Origin: Datura wrightii
Lineage: Eukaryota; Streptophyta; Magnoliopsida; Solanales; Solanaceae
Length of the DNA: 64,000 nucleotides
NCBI GenBank assembly: GCA_035772735.1
Contig: JASDFA010000007.1
Location: 86,513,501 to 86,577,500 of the forward strand
Direction of reading: 5' to 3'
The first letter of the stretch is position 1. The number at the start of each line of letters is the position of its first letter. A program made the position numbers and the translations under genes. Shown in pieces: positions 20,906 to 31,715 of the stretch. The notes below the pieces were generated by a model that saw nothing but the letters and a program-made list of their open reading frames with translations, was not told the origin of the DNA and searched no databases.

Positions 20906-22280
20906 TGTTCGATGTTTGGAATAACTACACGCAAGTGCACGTGGTCGAACAAGTAGTAAAGTGGCTCAAGTAAGCCAAGTATCGATCCCACAGGGACTGG
21001 ACTAAGGTATCAATCTAATCAAGTGTCAATAAACTTTTACTCTAAACTGTAGACAACAGTGTGAAGAAGATTTTGATATTTTGTTTCCTAATTTTGTACT
21101 AAGTCTAAAACGAATATACAATTTGAGTCTGAACTATAAGTATGAGCATGCTGAGGCTAAAATGAACATGTAGAGAAATAAATTATCGATACAATTTGAT
21201 TAATCTTTCCTCCGGTTGCTAGTCAAGAATTATTGCCTATGGATAAAAACTCTCGTATTTAACCCAACTTAAGAATCATGAACCTTCCACCTACATCTCT
21301 GTGATAGAAAGAAATTCATGTTCTAGCCATACAAAATCGATTCCTTAATTGACTAATACGACTTTCAGGTATATCTCTATCCTGAAGGTAAATCAATTCT
21401 CAATTTTCCCAAACTAAGAAAAGATCATATCCTATCAATTCACAACTTTCCAATTTATTGCTCTCTCGAGTGAAACCGGACTTTTTAGATATACATTAAC
21501 GTTGGCCACACATTAACGCAGTAAGAACAAGAATCAATAGAACAACCATGGAAGAAAAGATGAAAAACCAATTTATCAATAATTACATTTCAATACAAAT
21601 GTTCTTAACCTCAGTAAGAAGGGAATTTAGCCACTCATTTGTGGATTAAACATCGTTAAATGAGTGTTAATCATACAAGCAATTGAAATAAAGAAGAAGG
21701 AGATAGAGAAGAACCCTGAGATTTTCGTCCCCTCAACTGCCTGTAACCCACGTTCTTGCTCCACCCAGTCAGAATTATTAAAAATGAACCCGAAATAATG
21801 AGCAACATGTCACGGAGTGCATCGCGGAGCACTGCCTCCGTGACACGCCACCAACGCAGAACCTCACTGGAATCCGGTCATCCAGGTATTAAAGCCCAAT
21901 GTGGCATGGCATGCAATGCGGGAGTAGGCCAATGTGCCACGGCCCCAACGCGCACCTTCACTGGAATTTGGCATATTTTCAGCATCTGGGCAGAATGCAT
22001 CCGCGATGGCAGCGTGACACGGCTCCATCACGGAGCCCTTTAATTCGTGCTTTCCTTGTGCTTTTTCCTTGCTAACATCCGAGTCCAATCCCGATTTCTC
22101 CCAACATGCATCTTAGCTTCGTAAAATTATATTTTTCCTGCAAAACCATGCTATTCATGTTGGTTAGTATAAATTCACATTTATTTACAATTCACATGAG
22201 AATATAAAAACATCGATAGATAAACAAGACAAAATGACACATTTGAGTATCACTTGGGCATATAAATCTGTCGAAGATCA
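20906..22280 (-). repeat. 5' LTR of element C, TATA segment deleted (1375 bp)
   Basis: Very similar to the 3' LTR but about 36 bp shorter: the plus-strand stretch CTAAGTATTCTATTTATACT and its flank (13495-13530 in the other LTR) is missing at about 21789, which removes the TATA box. The hairpin array remains (about 21808-22042). Transcription from the normal start site is unlikely. Confidence 0.88.
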
Positions 22281-22285
22281 GAGCG
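22281..22285 (+). repeat. TSD (GAGCG) of element C, right
   Basis: Second copy of the 5-bp duplication; see 12602-12606. Confidence 0.95.
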
Positions 22286-22799
22286 GTGATTATTTCAACA
22301 ATGAAGAAAGCTAGACTTCATCAAGGGCATCGGTATGGGTTCGGTGGTCTTCTAATAGCTTTCCTCAGGGGCCACGGTATTAAAGAGGAGGCCCTAGATT
22401 ACATTCCTCAATTTGACCGGCGTGCTTTTGATGTCACTAAGACCAAAGCACCTGATACCACATTCAGGCCTGTGCTTACACTAGCCAAGCGACATGCGTG
22501 GGACGACCAATACATGGCCCGAATGTATGGAATGCAGATGCTGCAACTGCGGATTGGTAGAAGGCCTGCTACGGAGGATGAATTGTGGCAGCTCGAGATG
22601 GATTATCCATTTAATGAGCATGCCCGAGCATTATGCAGAGTTGGGTGCATTTGTAGAACAAGTTGATGACGACGTACCCACTAATGAGGAAACTCGCGGG
22701 GACGACTCAGACATTGAGTCAAAGGAAGACGGCGGAGAAGATTCTGATCTGGGAGATGAGGAATAGGCACCTGATGAAGAGATTGAGCATTTTGATTGA
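22286..22799 (+). pseudogene. ORF3 of element A, 3' part
   Basis: It continues the A ORF3 beyond element C (VIISTMKKARLHQGHRYGFGG, DYIPQFDRRAFDVTKTKAPD, HAWDDQYMARM, ATEDELWQLEMDYPF). A small indel after CRVG (about 22643) shifts the frame, and the acidic tail (DDDVPTNEETRGDDSDIES) then runs in another frame to a TAG, with the ancestral stop at 22797-22799. The Arg codon that is TGA in B and C is intact CGA here. Confidence 0.85.
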
Positions 22800-24516
22800 T
22801 CAGGGAGTTACACCACCCAAACTGTGTTTTTAATTGTAGATATGTGAACACTGAGGATAGTGTTCCGACTAAGTGTGGGGTGGGAGTAGTTAGGTGCTGG
22901 TGTAGTAAGACTGTGTTGTGCTTGTGTTTGTGCTTAAGTGGTTGAATGTGTGACATTGTGTTTCGTGTTGTGTTGATGATTGTGTGTGTGTGTTGTTCTT
23001 GTTAAGGATTTATTTGTGTAATTATTTGTGCAAGTTGTTTCTATTTTTAAATTTTTTGTTTGGGTTTCTCAGTTTTTGTTTTCAGTGCTTTTTTCGAGAA
23101 TAGTCCCTACCGAAGTCTTAGATAGAGATTGTTCCCTATGATTGATGGATGACGACCGTTTTAAGGGAAATTTAGTCAGTAGGTTTTGAGTTTTTTTTTA
23201 AACACGTAGCTAATTAATGGTTCGACATTCTTGTTATGTAATATATGATAAGATGAAAGTGTGATTAAGATGGAAGCATGCAAGTGTTTTAAACATGTTG
23301 AGACACCTAGGCTCTAGAATTCGACTCGATATGATTAAAGCTTAATTTTGAATTCTTGTAATTAACTGAGTTAAGAGTCTGTGAATATGTCTTAAATTGA
23401 GCATGTGTAGTGAGTGTGAGTTTTTTTAATATTCCATGCTACTGTGAAGTGTCTAGAACTTGCCTGGTGTGTATATAAAACGAAATGAAGGATGTGGATT
23501 GTAGGAAAGGATGTAGGCGTTTCTTTGAATGAACCTAAATTTTATCCCTCATTTTACCTACCTTGAATATTGAATCCTAGTTAGCCCCATTGAGCCTTAA
23601 GCCTATTCTTTCATAGCTACAACATAAGCTTAATCCTTTTTCTTTCATTAGCTTTGAATTTGATCCAAAACTCCTAAGCGCTTAAGTGAAAAGTTCCAAA
23701 GAGTGAAGGAGTGAGAAGCATGAAAAAGAAGGAAAAGTAGAAGTTGTAAAAGTTGAGAAAGGTCAAGGGTGCACTTGTTTGAAAATGCCTGAGTATTGGT
23801 AGGGAGTAAGAAAGTAAATGAATGAAAAAGTTGTGTAAGTACCCCTTACTAATCAGCTAAGTGTGCTTAAAGAAATGGGAACAAGAAGAGAAAATTCAAG
23901 ATTGAAAAGAATAAGGAGGAAGTGAGAAAAGAGATGTCTTTAATGAATGTTGGATGTATTAAAAGCGCTTGGGGAAGATAGTCACTATTACTGGCCAGAA
24001 TAGTACCTACCCGTCCCTTAGCTTACATTACAACCCCTTAAGTCCTACTTGATCTTATGTTCATACATCCTTAAATTAGTGGAGTAAACACTAAGGGCAA
24101 GCTTATGGTTCACTACATGATGCATGTGAATTCTTTGAGAGAGTGAGCGTAATTTTATTCATATACCCATACCTTTTGTGATTTGAAATTCTTTTGAAGT
24201 AAAAATGGGGTAACTCTCTTGTGTTGTGAGGGCACATTTTTAATGAGAGATAACATTCATGTGGATTTCTTGATCGGTTGATTTGCATGAGTTTGCTAAG
24301 ATTGAGAGTCGATTCTTGAGGTTAGGAAGTCTTAACATAGTTGTATTTCATATCAAAGATTAAATCATGCATGCCCTATTTTTAACTTGCTATATTAAAT
24401 AATCATTATAGCCATAGCTTGAATTGTCTTGCTAAATTATCTATGCGTGAGTCTTCAATTACATGAGATGTGAAAGGGTTGTTCGAGGACGAACAAGGCT
24501 TTAAGTGGGGGGTAGG
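22800..24516 (+). other. Non-coding 3' region of element A
   Basis: Hairpin 1 GAACACTG-AGGA-TAGTGTTC (22846-22865) with CTAAGTGTGGGGTGGG; the conserved CCCTATGATTGATGGATGACG block (about 23136); GAAAAG-rich stretches (about 23690-23960); hairpin 2 TTGTTCG-AGGA-CGAACAA (24479-24496); and PPT TTAAGTGGGGGGTAGG abutting the LTR. No ORF of substance. Confidence 0.7.
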
Positions 24517-25926
24517 TGATCTTGGGCATAATTGCATGCCCAAGTGATACTTTATTACTTAATTTGGACTTGTTTATCTACTTTTATGTGTACATTCTCA
24601 TGTGATTTTTATGTAAATGTGGATTTATACTAACCAACATGATTAGTTATTATTTTTGCAGTGTAGAATGAATTTTGGAAACTAATCTACAAGTTGGTGA
24701 AGTGAAGGAATGGACTCGGAAGCAAAACGCGAAAGTCGGCAAGAAAATACTAAAAACTTGATGCTTCGCGATAGAGGCCGTGTCACGCTACCATCGCGGT
24801 AGCATTCTGCCTAGAGTAAAATTGTAGGGGAATTCCAGTGAAGGTGCGCAATGGCACCGTGTCACGGAGCCTATGCTCCGCGTTCACTTCCGTGACACGT
24901 TGGGAAGACTTTGCTGCACACCCGGATTCCAGTGAGGCTCCGCGATAGGGCCGTGGCACGGAGCTGATGCTCCATGACACTCTCCGTGCCACGTTGCCAA
25001 TTTATTTCGGGAAATTTCTCACTTGTATAAATAGCACACTTAGGTTTAATTTTAAGTTATCTGACATTTCATGCTAGAACGTGGGTATCAAGCAGTTGAG
25101 CTGAAGAAGTCCTAGGGTTAATTCTCTTCCTTTTTCTCTAAAATTTCAATTGCTTGTATGTTTTCTACTTGTTTGAAGATGTTTAATCCTCAAATGAGTG
25201 GCTAATTCACCTTTGGCTGAGGTTGAGGATAATTGCAGTAGTATGTAATTGATGTTATTCCAGTTTTTATCTTCTCTAAAACGGTTGTTCTACTAATTCT
25301 TGTTTTCACTACATTAATGATTGGCCATTGTTAATGTATATATTAGAATTCCAATTTTATTTCCGAAAGGAAGATTATTTGGATGGATGTGAATTGGTAG
25401 AATATCTTCTTGTCTTGGTTGAGAAATTAAGAAAAGATTAATGTTCAGAATAGAAATATATCTGCAATGTTATATTTGGTCATCTATGGAATTTAGTTTG
25501 GTTTATGAGAATATGAGTTGTTGCATCACAGAAATGTGTAATGTAAATCTCATAATTCTTTAATTGGTGAGGAGTTCGAAAGACCCAATCCATTGTTAAT
25601 AATTCCTGACTAACAACCGAAGAGAAGTGTTGACTGAAATTTGATCAATAAATTATATATCTGCATGTTTTTCCTTAACCTCAGCTTGTTCGTGCTATTA
25701 TTCAGATTATAATTCATAATTTTCACTTAAGGTTACATTAACTAGTATTCTTGAAAAATCACCATTTGTTTTGCTTGTCTACTTGTATAAAGAAGTGTGT
25801 ATACTAAACACTTAGAGAAAAATTACTCCTTCGTTACAGTCCCTGTGGGTTCGATACCTAGCTTGAAATAAAGCCACTTTATTACTTGTACGACCACGTG
25901 CATTTACGTGCAATTGGGAGAGAACA
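24517..25926 (+). repeat. 3' LTR of element A (1410 bp)
   Basis: TGATCTTGGGCATAATT to GGGAGAGAACA. U3 hairpin array at about 24770-24997, with CGTGTCACGGAG and CTTCCGTGACACG words; TATA TATAAATAG at 25026-25034. The last 153 bp match the residual 5' LTR. Confidence 0.88.
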
Positions 25927-25940
25927 AAGTGCCAAAAACT
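25927..25940. other. Head-to-head PBS-remnant junction
   Basis: Fourteen bases AAGTGCCAAAAACT join the plus-strand A LTR to the minus-strand B LTR. GCCAAAAACT is the inverted 'PBS start plus spacer' found just outside the B 5' LTR (34303-34312 region), and AAGT resembles the start of the plus-strand spacer after an LTR. It looks like a fusion of two PBS-side flanks in opposite orientation. Confidence 0.55.
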
Positions 25941-27386
25941 TGTTCGGTGGTTTGGAATGCCTACACGCAAGTGCACGTGGTCGAACAAGTAGTAAAATGG
26001 CTAGAGTAGCCAAGTATCGATCCCATAGGGTCTGGACCACGGTAATAATCTAATTAAGTGTTAATAAACACTAACTCTAATAATGCAGACAACAGTTTCA
26101 AGAAGATTTTGGGAGTTTGTTTCCTAATTTATACTAATCTAAAACAAATGTACAATTTGATTCTGAACTATAGTAATGAGCATGCTAAGGCTAAAACAAA
26201 CATGCAGGGAAGCAATTTATTAATACAAATTGGTTAATTTTTCCTTCGGTTGCTAGTCAAGAATTATTGCCTATGGATTAAAACTCTAGTATTTAACCCA
26301 ACTTAAGAATCATGAACCTTCCACCTACATTTCTTTGATAAGAAGAAATTCATGTTCTAGCCATACGAACTCGATTCCTTAATTGACTAATACGACTTTC
26401 AGATATATTTCTATTCTGAAGGTAAATCAATTCTCAATTTTCCCAAATCAAGAAGAGATCATATCCTATTAATTCACAACTTTTCAATTTCTTTCTCTTT
26501 CGAATGCAAACCGAATTTTTTAGATTTACATTAATATTGGCAACACATTAATGCAATAAAAACAAGAATTAATAGAACAACCATTGAAGAAAAGATGAAA
26601 AACCAAGATGATCAATAATTACATTCCACTACAAATGTTCTTAACCTCAGCAAGAAGTGAATTTAGCCACTCATTTGTGGATTAAACATTGTTAAATGAG
26701 TGTAAATCATACAAATAATTGAAATAAGGAAGAAAGAGATAGAGAAGAACCCTAAGAATTTCGTCCCCTCAACTGCCTGTAACCCACGTTCTTGCTCAAC
26801 CAAGTCAGAGTTATTAAAAATAAACCTAAGTGTGCTATTTATACTAGTGGGAATTTTTCCCGAAATAACAAGCAACGTGTCACGGAGTGCATCGCGGAGC
26901 ACTGCCTCCATGACACGCCACAATCGCGGACCCTCACTGGAATCCGGTCCTCCAGGTAATTATGCCCAACGTGCCATGGCGTGCAACGCAGGGCTTGGCC
27001 AATGTGCCACGGCCCCAACGCGGGGCTTGGCCAACGTGCCACGGCCCCAACGCGGACCTTCACTCGAACTTGGCCTATTTTTATCATTCGGGGCAGAATG
27101 CATCCGCGATGGCAGCGTGACACAACTCCATCGCGGAGCCCCTTAATTTGCTGCATAACCTTGGCCTTTTCCACTGCTCGCTTCCGAGTCTATTCCCAAT
27201 TTCTCCCAACATGCATCTTAGCTTCCTAAAATTACATTTTTCCTGCAAAACAACACTAATCATGTTGGTTAGTATAAATTCACATTTTAACTACAAATCA
27301 CATGAGAATGTACAACTATCAATGGATAAACAAGACGAAATGAAGCATTTGAGTATCACTTGGGCATATAATTCTGCCCAAGATCA
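25941..27386 (-). repeat. 3' LTR of element B (1446 bp)
   Basis: Plus strand TGTTCGGTGGTTTGG to GCCCAAGATCA. TATA (CTATTTATA) at 26835-26843; hairpin array about 26874-27140, with a local direct repeat of GGCTTGGCCAAYGTGCCACGG (about 26990-27045). Confidence 0.88.
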
Positions 27387-29180
27387 CTTACCCCACACTT
27401 AAAACTTTGTTCGTCCTGGAACAATAATCTCACATCTCATGCAATTGACACCCAATCATAGCTACTTTGGCTCGACAATTCAAGCTATGGTTATACTGAT
27501 TATTTACATAGCAAATCATCAAGAAAACATGCATAGTCTCATCAATACAATGATATTCAACACATTAAGACCTCCTAGACTCAAGAGTCGACTCTCGATC
27601 TCGGCAAACTCATGCAAATCAGCTGATCAAGACATCCGACATGAAATTAAATCTCTCGTCAAGCATGTGCCCTCAAAACTCAAGAGAATTTCCCCCTTTA
27701 CAATCATATGATCTCAAAAACATTATATGCAGGGGCATATGAACACAATTTCGCTCTCTCTCCCAAAGAATTCACATGCATCATGTCATGACCCATAAGC
27801 TTGCCTCTAGTGTATTACTCCACTAATATAAGGACGAGTGATGTAAGATCACATAGGACTTAACGGGTTGTAATATAAGCTAAGGAACTAGTACATACTA
27901 GGCTAACCAATAATAGCAACTAGCACCCTTAAGCGTTTTTCCATACATCCCACCACATTATGGGCATTGTTTCTTCCTTCAACCTTCCCTTTCTTGAAGC
28001 CTTTCTTTATTTTTGTTCCCATTTCTTTAAGCACACTCGACTTAATAACAAATATTAGTTATACATCTTCATTTTATTAAATTCGGCAAGTGCACCTTTG
28101 ACCTTTTCTTTACTTTCACCGCTTCCACTTTTCCTTTCTTTTCCCAATTACCACTCCTTGACACTGTGGGAAAATTTCTTTTCTTGAGTGCTTAAGAGTT
28201 TTGGATCAAATGCACGGATAATGAAAAGAAGGGGTTAAGCTCGGTTTGTACCTTTTTGAAAAAAGAAAAAAAATAGGCTAAAGGCTCAATGGGCTAACTA
28301 GGATGTATATTCAATGTAGGTACGATAATGAAAAAAAAAACTTTCGGTTAAATCAAAGAAATGCCTACATCCTTTCCTACCATACACATCCTTCATTTCG
28401 TTTCGTACACACACCAGGCAAGTTCTAGACACTTCACAATAGCATGGAAGAATCGAAACCTCACCACACTCTCATTGCACATGCTCAACTCAAGACATAT
28501 TCACAGACTCTTCAATCAGCTAATTACAAGAATTCAAACATTAAACCTCTATCACACCGAATCGAACTCTACGGTTTAGGTATCTCAACATGTTCACAAA
28601 GTTGCATGCTTTCATACGAATCACCTTTGCATTCTAAATATCATGTACAACACACAACCAGAATTCCAAACCATAAAGTAACGACACATTTGGGATACAA
28701 ACAAACAAAAGAAAAAATTAAAAAGAACAAAAGAAATCTACTCCTATCGACTACATTTCCCTTAAGACGGTCTTCATCCATCCATCATAGGGAACGGTCA
28801 CTATTTATGACTTCGGTTCAATGGGACTATTCTCGGTAAAAGCACCGAAAACAAATGCCGAGAAACCCAATCATAAAAAAAAAAGATTTCACGAAAAATT
28901 TTAAAAATATCGATAATTTCGATAAAATAAAAATATTTACACAACCAGCTAACAACAACTCCATACAGCACACAACAGCTTCACATTAATTACAATACCA
29001 AATTACAATACAAAACATAAACATCAAAATCACAGGGTCACAATTTTTCACAGGCACAACAACAAACATAAACATAAACAACCAGCACCTAACTACTCCC
29101 ACCCCACACTTAAATCGAACATTGTCCCCAGTGTTCACAAAATTCAGCATAGCACAAGAGTAGGTGGTGAAACTCCCTGA
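27387..29180 (-). other. Non-coding 3' region of element B
   Basis: PPT plus hairpin at 27387-27424 (TTGTTCG/GGAACAA, one mismatch); second module at 29101-29136 (GAACATTG/CAGTGTTC, loop GGGA in sense, one mismatch); conserved CCCTATGAT...ATGACG block (about 28765-28800). Short ORFs at 27148-27711 and 28361-28839 have similar-looking copies in C only because the two elements are close relatives. Confidence 0.7.
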
Positions 29181-30401
29181 TCAATCGAAGTATTCCACTT
29201 CTTCGTCAGGTGCGGTTTCCTCGCCCCCCATATCCGAATCACCCCCGCTATCCTCATCTGACTCAACATCTGAGTCATCGCGGCATGTCTCCTCGTCTGA
29301 GGAGACATCATCATCAATAGGCTCCACAAAAGCTGGCCCCACTCGGCATAGAGCCCTGGCATTTTCGCCGAAGGGGTAGTCCAACTCTAGCTTCCACAGC
29401 TCATCTTCTGTTGCTGGCCTCCCACCTATGCGCAACTGTAGCATCGGCATCTCGAACATGCGGGTCATATACTGATCATCCCGAGCATGTCACTCGGCTA
29501 ATGTGAGAACTGGCCCATGAGTGGTGTCGGGTGCCTTAGTTTTGGTGACGTCCAAGGCACGCCTCTCCATCAGCGGGATGTAGTCAAGGGCCTCTTCCTC
29601 AATATCTAGGCCCGTCAGGAAAGTGGTCAGCAAGCCACCAAACCCGTACCTGTGCCCTTGATGTAAACAGGCTCTCTTCATGGCGGAGACGATCACCGCC
29701 CCTACATTAATCTCCAGCCCTTTTATCAGGGCGTATACCAAGCACACACGATCCCGGGTGACATCTGTCATGTGCACCCCCGGGATCAAGCAGGAACACA
29801 TGATCTTAAGCCAAATTATGGCTTCCCTGTTCATTTGAGAATAGGGCAGCGTCTGATGGTAGCCCCTCTCCTTATGCCTGCTCCACCGTGTTGTAGAACG
29901 GGCTCCACACAGAGTGCGTCTAATATCCACATATGGTGGAGTGATGTTCAGCTGCCGGAGTACATGGGCATCTGTGTCTCGCGCCCCCAAAATGGCATTA
30001 AGGTGATGGGGCTCAAAAGTGACTACCTGCCCCCTTATTTTGACAGTGTGACTTCGGAGTGTTGGGTTCCAGTTGGTGTAGAATTCCCGAATCAGGTGGA
30101 GATTGCACTCCTTGGGCTCTTCAAGAATGAAGTTCAGCCCAGCAGCGTCAATCCAGTGTACAATTCTGGGGAACTCCTGTGCCAACGGCTCCCTTGCAAT
30201 ATGCTCCTCGGGGAAGTATTTGTTCTCCTTATGCTTTGTGTACCATTTCTTCCCTTCGTCTTTCACCCATCGGGTTCCGTATTGACGGCGTTGGCCGCGC
30301 GGAACCACTGGTGCTGCTAGGACTGCTGTTCCCAGTCTAATCCTTTTCCTTCCGGCGCCCGATGTAGATGCGCCCTTTCCTTTGTCTTGCCTGCTTGCCA
30401 T
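29181..30401 (-). pseudogene. ORF3 of element B (single stop)
   Basis: 406-codon frame, MASRQDKGKGASTSG to EVEYFD, with one TGA at LTLAE/stop/HARDD (about 29489). That codon is Arg CGA in element 0 and A and is also TGA in C. All other conserved segments are open, including KYFPEEHIAREP, YHQTLPYSQMN and the acidic tail. With element 0 it is the best-preserved copy. Confidence 0.87.
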
Positions 30402-30406
30402 TGTTC

Positions 30407-31071
30407 CTGTCAAATCAAACAGACAGTCCCAATGTTATTCAAAATAAAATTAGCTTCGACTAAGGTTGGGTTAAGCTAGGCCACCCCACACTTAGTCTTT
30501 AGCCACAATTACGGCATTACGGCAAGACAATTCTCACTTTCCAATTTACAAAAAAACAACAACATGCCTCGTGCATTCAGAGAATTCGATGGAATAAATT
30601 CTACGTACTACTCAGACTTTGTACAGCTAATCCAAATATCACCATCGATACCATTTCATCACATAGCACTTAGCAAAAACAAAAAAACTTCTCTTAACAC
30701 AACCTATGCAATTCACCAAGTTCTATGCAATTCAACAATTTCATTCTCCCGAAAATCCATCGTTTACTTAGCATATTCACAGCAAGCACAACACAGTTCA
30801 CCTTACCCATCATGCCCAACCCATAATTTCCACATTTTCAATCACATTTAGTTTCTTCGCAATCAAATTCTAACCCTAGCTACATATTTCACCAAAATTC
30901 GATCAAGCATGTATTTATCGAGTTCATACAATCAAAATGATACTACGAACCTCAATCAACAATAACTTAAATGAATTCAAGCTCAATTTACAATTAGGGC
31001 AAGGTGTACTCACTTTACATGCTCAAAATCGACAAATTTGACAAGAATTGAGATGAAAGTAGAGAACATAC
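30407..31071 (-). other. Putative leader intron before ORF3, element B
   Basis: In sense: donor CTAAAG/GTATGTTC (31071), acceptor TTTGATTTGACAG/G (30407), with the ATG five bases later. Includes GACTAAGTGTGGGGTGG (about 30483). No ORF. Confidence 0.55.
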
Positions 31072-31715
31072 CTTTAGTTCGATGAAATCGAAGAAAAGTC
31101 AAAGACAACTTGTGCCTAGGTCCGTGTCACATTGGGGAAGTGGGAGTTTTTGGGTTTCTTATCGCGGAGGGGGTGAGAAATGAGGGAAAATTGAGGGAAT
31201 TCGGGGTTAAAAAGGGGTATTTTCACGCGGGTCACCCGGCGACCCGATGTGACCCGTCGCGATTAAAGCCTCAACGTGTCACGGAGGGTAATGCGGAGCA
31301 CCCCCTCCGTGACACGGAGCCAACGCGGAGGTATTCTGGAATTTTAAAAATTCCAGAATTAAACCTCAACGTGTCACGGAGGGTAACGCGGAGGCCCTCC
31401 TCCGTGACACAGAGCCATCGCGCAGGCTCACTGTTTTGCCACTTTTTATTATTTTTCTCACCTCGATTTTTCCTTTGCGATCCTTCGCATTTTTGCCCTC
31501 CGTTCAACCTGAAATTCATCTCACAACAAGAAATTGGTTAGAATTCATAGGTTTCACATAGAATACAATTTTCGTTTTTATTTTTATTTTTCTAATTAAT
31601 TTTTTTTTCTTTCTTTTTTTTTCTTCTACGAAATCTACTCAAGTATTACAACAATTTCACGGGTTGCCTCCCATGCAGCGCCTGGTTTATCATCGCGGCT
31701 AGACGTCATTGAAGC
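31072..31715 (-). other. Element B post-pol spacer with hairpin array
   Basis: In sense: GGGAGGCAACCCG (about 31661), pyrimidine-rich tract, hairpins CGTGTCACGGAGG/CCTCCGTGACAC (about 31370-31409) and CGTGTCACGGAGGG/CCCTCCGTGACACG (about 31275-31314), a partial GGTCACCCGGCGACC palindrome (about 31230), and TATA-like CTTTTTAACCCC (about 31205). Confidence 0.55.

Larger units (their letters stand above)
12607..22280 (-). mobile_element. Element C: full-length non-autonomous Athila-like element
   Basis: 9674 bp with both LTRs, PBS, gag-PR, the last codons of IN, leader, ORF3, 3' region and PPT, bounded by a perfect 5-bp TSD. RT, RNase H and nearly all of IN are absent: protease passes within a few codons into the IN C-terminus (KCKHDMGEDGSREK). 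About ten differences between the two LTRs in their first 300 bp suggest a younger insertion than A. Movement would need enzymes from another element. Confidence 0.92.
5169..25926 (+). mobile_element. Element A: Athila-like retrotransposon, split by element C
   Basis: Order: residual 5' LTR, tRNA-Asp-type PBS, gag, PR, RT, RNase H, IN, leader with probable intron, ORF3, 3' region, PPT, 3' LTR. Element C (12607-22280) sits inside ORF3. The remaining 5' LTR (5169-5321) and the matching end of the 3' LTR (25774-25926) are both 153 bp with about 8 differences by my count, which suggests a fairly old insertion. All ORFs are damaged. It is the only Athila-like copy here that still has RT, RNase H and most of IN. 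Confidence 0.85.

Noticed and set aside
25927..25931. AAGTG as the 3' TSD of element A
   Set aside because: No matching AAGTG next to the A 5' side, which is joined to another LTR end; the bases fit a PBS-spacer remnant better.
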